A stretch of 34,442 nt of DNA from a virus, in the IMG/VR virus record IMGVR_UViG_3300020467_000022, positions 1 through 34,442 of that record. The stretch is one strand, 5' to 3'. The first letter of the stretch is position 1, and the number at the start of each line of letters is the position of its first letter. A program made the translations under genes and the position numbers. Shown here one piece after another: positions 18,501 through 24,253 of this stretch. The notes below the pieces were generated by a model. It worked only from the letters and a program-made list of their open reading frames with translations. It had not been told where the DNA came from and did not search any database.

Positions 18501-21500
18501 CAAGTATTAAACTTGATCAAGAATCTATCAAATTTACTTGTGATCTTGATGATAATAACGCTGAAAAGGCATATCCTAGAACAACTGATCCTTTCTTTGA
18601 TACAGCAATCAAGATTGAATCTGTTACTGATACAACTATCACAATTCAAACTCTAACTACAATACCATCAACAAATATTTCAAGACACACCTTTAGTAGT
18701 GCAAATGCTAATGCAGTTAGAACTGGTGGTAATTATACACACTCATTTGTTGCAAATCTACCTGCAGCAGTAAATGCTATTAGGAGAGCAACAAACACAG
18801 TTACTATTGCAACAGAATCTCTAAACTTTACTTGTTCTAGAGATAAGCATGTTAGTATTCATCCATATCCTCGTGCTACTGATCCTGCTGCAGGACAAAC
18901 ATTAGGATTAGATGATTCTACAACTAATACTATTAGTGTTAATGTTGGATCTGGTGGTGGAGGAGGAACTGGTGCAGAATTTACTGCCAAAGTTGCAACA
19001 AATAAGCATAGATTTGTAAATTCTATTGGAACTCATATTTTTAAAGGAACTAAGAAGTGGGATGCTATCACTATTGGTACTACAAAGAGATCTGTTTCTG
19101 ATGCAACATATAATCCAGTAACAGGTGTATTAGAATTAGATATTGGATCTACTACTGGATTATCTGCTGCTACTTCGCATCAAGCAGAATCAGGCACTAG
19201 TTATAATCCAACTACAGGTATTATGACCTTAAAGGTTACTGGTCATAACTTCTCTAATGGTGACTATGTAAGACTTGATGATGGTGCAGTCACATTTAAA
19301 TGTCAATATGGTGTAGGTTCAGCACATACTTGGGTTGGTGGAACATCAACTAACGCTGTTACAATTACTGCTGGTAGTGTTCAGAAAAATGTAACAAATG
19401 CAGTATATGATCCTAATACTGGTCTTTGTGTAATGACTATTGGATCACATAGTTTTACAACTAGTGATACAGTTACAATTGGTGCTAATAAGTTATCCTT
19501 TACTTGTACTGCTGATGGTAACGTCAAGACTAAGACATATCCACGTACAACTGATCCTGCATATAATACTGCTATTGCAATAACTGCTGTGGATCAATCT
19601 GGTGGTACTATTACCTGTAATGTTGGTGCTGTAAGTGGTAATGAAACAACTGCATATCCTCGTGTTAGTGATCCTATTAGTAATAAGTGGGTTGCAATTT
19701 CTAATGTTCAGACAGATACATTTGATATTCAGGTATTAGACACAATTCCTTCTACTAATACAGATACGCATACATTTGTAAGTGGAGCAGCAGGTGCTAT
19801 TAAGAGAGCATTAGATACTTTAACAATAGAACCTAAAGCATTTATCTTTACTTGTGATGCTGATAATCATGCAACATTACATTCTTATCCAAGAACTTCT
19901 GATCCTGCATATAATAGAGCATTAGGAATTACTGCTGTAACAGGAACTACTGTAACTGTAAATGTTGGTATTCCACCTCAGTATCAGGGAGTTACTGTTT
20001 CATATGGATCTACAACAGCAAGTAATGTAACTTATGATCCATCAACTGGTGAATTAGTTGTTATCAGTAATAATCATGGAATTACTGGTGCGTCTCTCAC
20101 AACACCAACAAATGCATCTTATGTTAAGAATACTGGAAATCTAACATTAACTAAGGCAAATCATGGTTATTCTGTTGGAGATAAGATTTTAATTGAAGAT
20201 TATGGGTTAACATTTACCTGTACAAAGGATAATAATCAAACAGAACACAGATATCCAAGACCGACTGATTACGCAAGTGGAAGATGGCTTTCAATTTATG
20301 CAGTAACAACTAACACATTTAAAGTTAATGTAAATCCAAGTCCATCATTATCTCAATTTACACATACATTTGTACCTGGTAAAACCGTATCTAACTGTAT
20401 TCAGAAATCAAATGCTGTTGTTGGAATTGTAAAAGGATCTTTGGTATTCAAGTGTGCTCAGGATGCATATCAAACAAATCATTTATATCCACGTACAACT
20501 GATCCAGCATACAAAACTGATTTACCTGTAGGTAGAGTAACGGTAAACAGTCTTAGATTGCAGGTAGGAAAATCTCCTGCTGGAACTGGTGGTTCTTTAG
20601 AATTTACTATTACCAATCAAGGTGCAAAATATGTTAATCCTGAGGTTTCAACACCAGAACCAATTTATGAAAATATGCCAGTTGTTGGTATTTCTAGATT
20701 GGGTATTGGTAAAACAGAAGAAACTGGTAGAAATTTACTATTAAATCTTAATGTTACTCAAGCAACAACAAATGTTGGAACTGCTAGAAGCATGTTTGAG
20801 ATTTCAGAATTTGATATTGCTAGATCTGGATATTCATTCGCTGTTGGTGATAAGTTTAAACCAATTGGATTGGTAACTGATAAGAGACTACAGAAACCTA
20901 TACAAGAATTTGAACTTGAAGTCGTTTCAACATTTAACGATTTCTTCGCTGCTTGGCAATTTGGTGAATTAGATTTCATAGATGATATTTCACCTATGCA
21001 AACTGGAACTAGAAAGAGATTCCCACTATTCCGTAATGGTCAATTATTAAGTTTTGAAATTGATGAAGAGTCTTTACTAGGAGAGCAAATTGATCTAAAT
21101 GCAGTTTTAGTTATATTTGTAAATGGTGTTATGCAGACTCCTAATGTTGCATATCAATTTGAAGGTGGAACTACATTTACCTTTACAGAAGCACCATCAG
21201 AGAAAGATAAAGTTGATGTATTCTTCTATAAGGGACAAGATGGAGTTGATGTTGAGATAGTTAATATTAATGAAACTATCAAGATTGGTGATGATATTCG
21301 CATCTTTAAGAATCCTGCATTTACAAATACTGTAGATCAGGAGAAGGTTAGAATTATTAAGGATATTCTTGGTTCTGATCTTGTAGAAACAACATTATAC
21401 AGAGGAAAAGGTATTAATGAGTCTGACTTCAAACCTGTTGATTGGACAAAACAGAAGGAAGATAAGATTATTAAGGGTGAATTAATATCTAAAGCAAGAG

Positions 21501-22597
21501 AAATTATTGAACCACAGATTTATCCAACAGCAAAAGTTATTGGTGATGTTAGTCTTACCTCAGGAAACTCAGGTATTGGTGGAATATTTGTTGATGATGC
21601 AGAAGCATTCTTCTATGAAGATGATACTAACCCTGCACTAGAAACTGCTGATAGGTATAACGTTAATATTACTGCAATAGACGCATTATTAATGTCACCT
21701 TCCAATTCTGTAGCAGCAGCAATTACTGCAACTGTTTCTGCTAAAGGTGATATATCAGGATTGACTATTGTTGAATCTGGTAGTGGATATGTTGGATCTG
21801 CGGTTACATTATCAATCGCAGCACCAATTGGAGTTGGTATTGGAACAACAGTTAAGAATGAGTATGCACAAGTTGGAGTTTCTACATTTGCAGAAGCAAC
21901 TGCTAATATTGTAAATGGTAAAGTTGATTCTATAACAATAGATAATATTGGATTAGGATACACTTACACAAATCCACCACAAGTAATTATCAATAGACCT
22001 CGCTATCAGACAGAGGAAATGACCTCATTTGATAATGTTGAAGGATATACTGGAATTATTACTGGAATTTCTACAGCAGAAGGTTCTGGTGGAGCAGGAA
22101 CTAAAGCACTTAAGTTCTTCTTTACTTCACATAAATCAAATGCTAATAAGTTAGCAGTTGGATATCCTCTTCTAATTAAAGATACTACAATAGGAGATGG
22201 AGTTACTTCTGTTGATGGACATGATAATAGCGTAGTTGCTATTGGAACTTACTTCCTAGATAATGTCTACAAAGTTCATACATTCTCACAACTTAGTGAC
22301 TTTAGAGCAGAAATTACCTGTGATATTTTAAGTTCAACTAATACTACTGGTTTTGCTCAAACTGGTTTCTATGATATAACTAACGTTGGATTGACAACTT
22401 CGTTAGGAACTATATCTTGGGGTAGAATATATAATGGAACTAGATCAACATCACCAATTTCAATTGGTGTTACTGGATTAACCGTTGATTCTGGATTATC
22501 AACGTTCCCAACAATACAAAGAAGGTATTTTGAAGGTTTAAATTCTGAATTTGGACTAAGAAATACAGGTTCTATCAGAATTGTTAGTGGACTATAA
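6590..22597 (+). CDS. Giant baseplate/tail structural protein in the gp7 position (5,335 aa)
   Basis: A single uninterrupted 16-kb frame between gp6 and gp8, the place of T4 gp7 (about 1,032 aa), so most likely the cyanophage wedge-initiator counterpart greatly enlarged. Conserved parts: an N-terminal helical region with FIKHARSFYQSKGIQESIRI (residues about 199-218); two early modules ending FFGCHRG and FFGCTNI; repeated G-x-GY strands; a YHYH domain (about 1311-1450); a block YGWLDNTGKLNEDFQVIPNN followed by VPWDDLINPLNRLVHPSG (about 2500-2555); a YPRxTD repeat array (about 3482-4661); and C-terminal modules with FVNGVMQTP (FINGVFQTP earlier). It has no transmembrane segment or catalytic domain I recognise, apart from the YHYH region of unknown function. 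A good Shine-Dalgarno sequence (GAGAGGA) supports the start. Gp7 assignment rests on position and N-terminal character; it could instead be a fused wedge plus fibre protein. Confidence 0.85.
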   Translation: MSIGIDKRVQVNKIVESQLPEFVRSDFPLAVDFLKSYYLSQEFQGGTTDLIDNLDQYLRVDNLVPEVVHGTTTLIAPITSSGTTISVASTKGFPDTYGLLKIGNEIITYTSKGEIDFFGCHRGFSGVSGFEVGISTSLDNINREGLIFENTKAESHANGATVTNLSVLFIQEFYKKLKKTFLPGLEDNDFTKDLDVGNFIKHARSFYQSKGIQESIRILIKVLFGEESIVLDLEERLFKPSSAEFIRREVIIADRISGDPQKLVGQTVFKSNDVGTNASISEVEILTRNEKVFYKISLFVGYSDRDLIEGIFTIPGRTKVMEPVSVGSSIVSVDSTVGFAQTGYVLCGINSITYSSKSVNQFFGCTNITENIGIGSDVRADETIFGYEDGDLEKRVDLRITGVLSEFKTISDISSVSEGERIFVKNVGESIPNPSTSRSYKQVFANSWIYNTSSRYQITEINGSTLVLGSSIDKSSLKVGDKAEILSRNSENVEVSLVQITNIDVASNAVIVSGISGFTPVLGLHYDLRRKLNKASSQGIEIEEGNSNIISDVLNVYTDDDIDGYVASNSLPSYALSSSVKRTLLQITSTTDKLEGYDSVTKDYNIILSGNNDEIELITGDAVVYESSNSLVNLESGTTYYVEIVQKKPGKIRLYRSRGMIGNVVNAIRFAAEGLATTSTHTFTKESEYGKNLSANKILKKFPLSQDLYVSGKNETPVNNIGMLIDGVQIRTPISEDYIYYGPVDSVDVYNTGEGYDVVNPPRLVIENSIGAGVTALIEPVIEGTVKDVFVDPHDFDIDEVKAISLTGGNGSGCLLEPVIGQRYRELLFDSRDIFFNGGISIEDETITFKKQHFLAPGEVVFYNSNGNPAIGVGGYGDTTNTASGRLATGAPYNIRIINSRTIQLHKTYEDAIAGINTIGISTATNAAGIHKFRTVSKRTLQSVKVINPGSGYQYRKLHVKPTDVSVGYSKINFKGHGFNDGDLVEYENTGSSYWQTSLDFVYSVAPVNRVRLNVSTGVYTFTVNYVDVGTNTTGESFIVGSKRYSMGALAVNTGLSKIYEIKVEDYLNASSIGGLDTTHSYHVLKVDDDSFRLADAGSTIGGSLTRINFERRDYVGFESQGDGLQTFKFPDIKVTAEVSFGSTITGSFNFTPVVTGEIKDVYLYEKGTKYGSTILNLQKNPKITVENGKDAIVSGSVVGGKVVDVQVLNRGQQYYSLPEVSVEAVGMTTTGVTGAGVYGTGAILKPNISEGRLTGVEVINPGIGYTASLVTFSVKARGKNAKFEPRVRRLVVDNNKRQGNYSLNSEGENSLHLSVHGYTSEIRTSFNDDGTKHSPIIGWAYDGNPIYGPYGYTKVDELGPAVGIVTSGYTLDASKVVDRPSTSEFEAGYFTDDWQYTGDYTLDEHNGRFCKTDEFPNGVYAYFASVAPSTQTNDLEPSFPYFIGKTYRSPYISSNTTLTQEFDFNTSNLARNTFPYKVGNALADNDFIVESNEFLRQLTTVESVTTGEIDDLQVLDGGEGYKVGDFTDFNDAGTFGVGLRGQVKSLVGIGISNVNTELTRFENAVFTWKTGNTVTATYSPFFDINDQDTVSISGLSSSIVHLTNAFTVGISTNKIGLAQSMTANAVVTGRVDDIYVNVIPNSVSIGSSIKINDSEIVRVLNIFDVGSILRVKRYGAGIGHTYGSKLDILNREIEIPVKVEKFDSKVNDLVYFNANESVGLGTTAGTAIIVDYTVGETEKQVSIPTRSIYLPNHPFVNGQKLTLTKRGTATSMIVGEESAPNNLYNLPNVTTDKFTVYAINKGQNYIGLVTERTSIGSTSEGLFFHGNGSDDYEYALESHHNQVIGDVDDITTTVTTNIGAARTSTHGLSNDDVVNLNVIPNNVVGVGSTSPLSLSFNTKFQKLLVNRTGFGSDAIDVIENTITINNHGYKTGDRVLYESSDPADGLNDPCYYVYEETSDKFSLGETLKDVQKQPPLLVGITSTGGQTHSVSLVNPQLRVTKNSKLSFNVSDTSLLGYDLKFFYDKEFKNEFISSQDSNNFNVSGLGTVGVGTTSTVSIAFSKTTPTQLYYGIEKGGYISTADPLVPNYSEIKFVDSAYSGNYKVFGITSDTFKVSPTKIPELLSYQEDECEIIEYSTESKTVIGSVKELKVISKGVDYKKIPKFENIVSEKGANANVVALSTSIARINDVRILDIGYEYPSDKTLSPEAFVSPVVRIDNVDSIKSIEVVDGGNQFLSAPDVIVYDPESDKVVDETSLTANTPHQSISEVNIVAPIQGLKSVTHRIVTINNSNGVGISSMTGGGSGIVTCVLETPINGFVNPPFTTGDEIFVEGVELFGEAGIGTQTNTNSSGIATGGDGYNSANYQYRFFKVDDYVNSNPAILKYSIAGLTTNPGIAKTYQSGYANIINRKNYPVFDVVQERGLLLLNESILVKGTDKFIERGLTVVEAREDFIKIDGDYQLRVGDRIQGANSNISATVTDIVGNRAKFKVDYSNRKDYGWLDNTGKLNEDFQVIPNNDYYQNLSYSVKSPVPWDDLINPLNRLVHPSGLKNFSDVGITSSVVVGIGTTIQATPVIVVDLMTDKRVDTINNFDFGRDYDARPEVNPIKSKFATFQNTKLTDYTKCKSNRVLIHDDISGRFSSKGFQDVFTEVEEIDGNFTKYLVQIVNADTLDVQLSEIAVLTTTNNAFLIEKASDFTNMRLGDFEATSDAFQRKALNFLPTDKYDRDHDIKILKTEFVTNAIKTESTSIGQIDLTGANVKVAIGQTDSNDNIIGVTTTTIAQFSDSDFNGFFADILLQDDITKELNYGEVIVDFDGTNIFYAETYVDALNVSYSASRVGVLTARYDSGTIYFECENDTKRVINASTNIVGLGATINNNGPVGVGTYRYAVPGQPIGAERSARLESTYHTGTSTPILISRVDNRIDSSVKTLVRVSSNSESAIHQSVVMQDDGTATTIQYPFTGQSNSGLGTIGAVTSGNNIDINFYPDPSQTGLIEVQAYNEVFNTINDFRNTPSSLLVGPAEKSILLSAYDGVNGSRANKVNFELEHDSIPIYTKIFNPADATQLNMATGEFTIPDHFFNDNEQLTYTPGSTFVGVGSTAVSIGSTTNTAGITTDLLPETVFVKVSNEKKFKLFSRKEYISSGIAITFTGVGEGNAHKLDMTKKLSKTVIGLDGIVQQPITFTSIEHTLDGAIGAGTSQFVLSGISSVQPRDVLKIEGEYMKVEQVGFASVFDGTINDSTDVALGICTLPVVRVNRGSLGIAATSHADTTATRVHRGSFNIVDSTVWFLDPPKGNTRERRNDTNLPYIRAEFSGRTFLRSNYDTNMVFDDVSDTFTGIGKTYTMTVGGANTETGVAVGNGILFINGVFQTPLTLNNAGNNYEIKADSTAGISSVIFTGISSENGTPMQSDFDINQNQLPRGGLIVSMGSTPGVGYAPLVGAKVKPNLKNNSNLFAAGSIDKITGIGASSKYEIGIQTAAYDNTTGIITVTTSSVHGYALQYPTTVHLKHLEFRCPTNTVGTIDTASYNASTGDMVLTINDHGLYNGDAIRLKKDSITFNCTGGQGQHTFVSGVPNAITPNTGPTKTASTGTTYNPITGELVLDIGSHTLTTSNTIELADGAVTFTCDMDSHGSNHPYPRATDPASGQVLSIIAVTGTSISVNVGEVTSASQNKTYPRATDPAHDQYLYVSDVTTNTFKVNVLRGTPSTFTGAHTFVTADADAVETIGGGGYLGVTTSFFQDHERGLPITGIISERTFEVQAGLTTIPHVYQGGGSVYEWYNDLTFGSGYRDPVSIGATDIEFVHKFVSSNTNSITANTGTQYTPEIVDYISTTGELILTLGNNHGLTAASQHDVNGVTYNPTTGAMTITAGVLTNGHGFSNGDLIKIANHSITLTCTMDNNGSNHTYPRASDPISGKWIAISNVTQFTFDINVGASPEVTFTPTFAEYDPTTGLMEITVGPHTLRPGTSIKLDQESIKFTCDLDDNNAEKAYPRTTDPFFDTAIKIESVTDTTITIQTLTTIPSTNISRHTFSSANANAVRTGGNYTHSFVANLPAAVNAIRRATNTVTIATESLNFTCSRDKHVSIHPYPRATDPAAGQTLGLDDSTTNTISVNVGSGGGGGTGAEFTAKVATNKHRFVNSIGTHIFKGTKKWDAITIGTTKRSVSDATYNPVTGVLELDIGSTTGLSAATSHQAESGTSYNPTTGIMTLKVTGHNFSNGDYVRLDDGAVTFKCQYGVGSAHTWVGGTSTNAVTITAGSVQKNVTNAVYDPNTGLCVMTIGSHSFTTSDTVTIGANKLSFTCTADGNVKTKTYPRTTDPAYNTAIAITAVDQSGGTITCNVGAVSGNETTAYPRVSDPISNKWVAISNVQTDTFDIQVLDTIPSTNTDTHTFVSGAAGAIKRALDTLTIEPKAFIFTCDADNHATLHSYPRTSDPAYNRALGITAVTGTTVTVNVGIPPQYQGVTVSYGSTTASNVTYDPSTGELVVISNNHGITGASLTTPTNASYVKNTGNLTLTKANHGYSVGDKILIEDYGLTFTCTKDNNQTEHRYPRPTDYASGRWLSIYAVTTNTFKVNVNPSPSLSQFTHTFVPGKTVSNCIQKSNAVVGIVKGSLVFKCAQDAYQTNHLYPRTTDPAYKTDLPVGRVTVNSLRLQVGKSPAGTGGSLEFTITNQGAKYVNPEVSTPEPIYENMPVVGISRLGIGKTEETGRNLLLNLNVTQATTNVGTARSMFEISEFDIARSGYSFAVGDKFKPIGLVTDKRLQKPIQEFELEVVSTFNDFFAAWQFGELDFIDDISPMQTGTRKRFPLFRNGQLLSFEIDEESLLGEQIDLNAVLVIFVNGVMQTPNVAYQFEGGTTFTFTEAPSEKDKVDVFFYKGQDGVDVEIVNINETIKIGDDIRIFKNPAFTNTVDQEKVRIIKDILGSDLVETTLYRGKGINESDFKPVDWTKQKEDKIIKGELISKAREIIEPQIYPTAKVIGDVSLTSGNSGIGGIFVDDAEAFFYEDDTNPALETADRYNVNITAIDALLMSPSNSVAAAITATVSAKGDISGLTIVESGSGYVGSAVTLSIAAPIGVGIGTTVKNEYAQVGVSTFAEATANIVNGKVDSITIDNIGLGYTYTNPPQVIINRPRYQTEEMTSFDNVEGYTGIITGISTAEGSGGAGTKALKFFFTSHKSNANKLAVGYPLLIKDTTIGDGVTSVDGHDNSVVAIGTYFLDNVYKVHTFSQLSDFRAEITCDILSSTNTTGFAQTGFYDITNVGLTTSLGTISWGRIYNGTRSTSPISIGVTGLTVDSGLSTFPTIQRRYFEGLNSEFGLRNTGSIRIVSGL
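10520..10940 (+). other. YHYH domain within the giant protein
   Basis: Residues about 1311-1450 carry SPIIGWAYDGNPIYGPYGY, then RPSTSEFEAGYFTDDWQYTG, DEHNGRFCKTDEFPNGVYAY and FPYFIGKTYRSPY. The succession of G-[WY]-A-[YF]-D-G-x-P-I-Y-G-P and an NGRFC...FPNG...Y segment is that of the YHYH family (Pfam PF14240), found in bacterial surface proteins and, as I recall, in cyanophage structural proteins. Its biochemical role is not known. It is flanked by G-x-GY strand repeats and seems inserted as a discrete module. Confidence 0.75.
17035..20572 (+). repeat. Degenerate protein repeat array with ten YPRxTD units
   Basis: Within the giant gene, ten in-frame copies of Y-P-R-x-[TS]-D begin at 17507, 17621, 18317, 18572, 18866, 19538, 19655, 19886, 20252 and 20486. 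Full units read [YN/YD]-P-x-T-G strand, [HG/H] turn, strand, F-[TK]-C-x2-D-x5-[HK]-x-YPR-x-[TS]-D, then a hydrophobic strand ending V-x-V-G or V-L. Some units lack the YNP half and start with a HTF...A segment; two (17621, 19655) lack the Cys half. Three further Cys segments (FRC, FNC, FKC) occur without YPR. A Gly-rich linker (GSGGGGG) follows the fifth unit. The array is about a fifth of the protein and is likely an extended beta-rich stalk. Confidence 0.8.
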
Positions 22598-22605
22598 AAT
22601 TATGT

Positions 22606-22614
22606 CTATAAATA
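22606..22614 (+). promoter_or_regulatory. T4-type late promoter for gp8 operon
   Basis: CTATAAATA (22606-22614) is a perfect match to the late promoter consensus as I know it from T4-like cyanophages. It lies in the 48-base gap after the giant gene, and its end is 31 bases from the gp8 ATG at 22646. No terminator hairpin is visible in this gap, so read-through from upstream is also likely. Confidence 0.85.
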
Positions 22615-22645
22615 AAGAAAAAAAGTAGCAACTTAATTTATAATC

Positions 22646-24247
22646 ATGCCAGCAATTGTTACTGATCAGTTTAGAATCTTAAACGCAAGCAATTTTGTCG
22701 AATCAGTAGAGTCAGAAAAAAATTCATATTATGTCTTTATTGGATTATCAAATCCAACAGGAACACCATCACCTAGTGTTCAAGTTGGGTATGGAAGATC
22801 TAGTGATTGGAATAAAACCAATTCAACACCAAAACCTTTAGATAGTTTTTCTAGTGTTGCTCATGTGGGCGATACTATGATGTTTGGTAAGAGAATTGCT
22901 TCTGCTAATATAAGACGAATTGTTAGAAGAATAGATTGGACTGCTGGTAAAAGATATGAAATGTATCGTGATGATTATTCAACTGAAGCTGGTCAACAGA
23001 GTCCAATAAATGATTCTAGTAGATTATATGGTGCAAGTTATTATGTAATGAACTCTGAGTTCAAAGTGTATGTTTGCATTTCAAATGGTTCAAGTGGTGA
23101 TAATCCATCAGGAAATATCTCTCAAGATGAACCAATGTTCACTGATTTAGAACCTTCTAGAGCAGGTACTAGTGGTGATGGTTATATTTGGAAATATCTT
23201 TATACTGTTTCACCTGCAGATATACTAAAGTTTGACTCTACAGAATATATTACTGTTCCTAATGATTGGGCAATTAGTACAGACGCTCAAATTAAAGCTG
23301 TTAGAGAGAATGGAAATTCTACATTAAATAACAATCAAATCAAGCACATTTATATTGCTAATGCTGGTGGTAAATATGCAGATGGATTGGGGCAAGAAGT
23401 TGATATATTAGGTGATGGTACTGGTGGTAAAGCAAGAGTTGATGTAGTAGGTGGTAAAATAACTAATGCTACTGTTAGTTCTGGTGGAAATGGTTATAGT
23501 TATGGATTAGTGGATTTAGGTGGATTGCAAGATGCTGCTCACCCATCAAACCAAAGAGCAAAACTAGTCCCTATTATACCTCCTTCTTTAGGTCATGGAT
23601 ATGACATTTATAAGGAATTAGGTACTGATAGAATTTTGGTATATGCTAGATTTGACGATTCTACAAAAGATTTCCCATCTGATACTAAATTTGCACAGGT
23701 AGGTATTGTTAAAAACCCAACTAAAGTGGGAACAGCAGTAACTTATAGTGATTCTACATTTTCATCAACATCAGCATTCATTTTTGAATCGCTTAGTGGA
23801 TCAGTTGAACCAAAGGTTGGTGAGCGTATAACACAAGTATTGACAAATGGGAGAATTGCTCAAGGATATGTTGCTTCATATGATGCTGATACTAAAGTGA
23901 TGAAGTATTTTAGAGATAGATCTCTAAACTTTACAAAAGCAACAAATGATCAAACTGATTATGCTGGTATATCAACTTCTGGTGCAATTTATTCCTTTGA
24001 AGCATCATCAAATGCCATAAAAGGTGATAGTTCCAACTTTTCTGCAGGTATTAATACCTCATTTAGTGGAATAACAACTAATCCAACTGGAACTAAGTTA
24101 ATTGATTTGGGAGTTAACTTCTCAAATGGGTTATCCAATTCAGAGATAAATAAAGGATCAGGGGAGATTGTTTACTTAGACAATAGACCTTTGATCGCTC
24201 GTAATGAGAGACAAAAAGAAGACGTTAAAATCATCCTGGAATTCTAA
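22646..24247 (+). CDS. 8: gp8-like baseplate wedge subunit
   Basis: This is the homologue of T4 gp8, a wedge protein that binds the gp10-gp7 complex at the baseplate periphery. The N-terminal opening MPAIVTDQFRILNASNF, the phrase VGYGRSSDW and above all GDGYIWKYLYTVSPADILKF with EYITVPNDW parallel T4 gp8 (GDGYVWEYLF...EYIVVPWP). It is 533 residues against 334 in T4. The extra length includes two G-x-[GK]Y strand repeats at residues about 235-292 (IANAGGKYADG and VSSGGNGYSYG), the same module type as in the giant upstream protein. It is the first gene of a late transcript, and the next gene starts 6 bases after its stop. There is no clear Shine-Dalgarno sequence. Confidence 0.9.
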   Translation: MPAIVTDQFRILNASNFVESVESEKNSYYVFIGLSNPTGTPSPSVQVGYGRSSDWNKTNSTPKPLDSFSSVAHVGDTMMFGKRIASANIRRIVRRIDWTAGKRYEMYRDDYSTEAGQQSPINDSSRLYGASYYVMNSEFKVYVCISNGSSGDNPSGNISQDEPMFTDLEPSRAGTSGDGYIWKYLYTVSPADILKFDSTEYITVPNDWAISTDAQIKAVRENGNSTLNNNQIKHIYIANAGGKYADGLGQEVDILGDGTGGKARVDVVGGKITNATVSSGGNGYSYGLVDLGGLQDAAHPSNQRAKLVPIIPPSLGHGYDIYKELGTDRILVYARFDDSTKDFPSDTKFAQVGIVKNPTKVGTAVTYSDSTFSSTSAFIFESLSGSVEPKVGERITQVLTNGRIAQGYVASYDADTKVMKYFRDRSLNFTKATNDQTDYAGISTSGAIYSFEASSNAIKGDSSNFSAGINTSFSGITTNPTGTKLIDLGVNFSNGLSNSEINKGSGEIVYLDNRPLIARNERQKEDVKIILEF

Positions 24248-24253
24248 AGAAAA

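Noticed and set aside
17035-20572. CRISPR-like or tandem DNA repeat
   Set aside because: The repeats are in-frame protein repeats with uneven spacing and diverged DNA, inside a single ORF; there are no spacers.
21613-21963. Antisense 116-aa open frame
   Set aside because: Mirror of the G-x-GY repeat region of the giant gene; its composition (Pro/Thr/Ala/Val) is an artefact of reading repeat strands backwards.
6590-22597. Assembly error or gene fusion as explanation of the giant ORF
   Set aside because: The frame stays open with coherent module content from start to stop over 16 kb, which artefactual joins rarely allow; it cannot be fully excluded without reads.
24144-24153. ATAAATAAAG resembling a late promoter
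   Set aside because: It lies within gp8, is preceded by G-A and not C-T, and its distance to the next ATG is about 100 bases, unlike the other late promoters.
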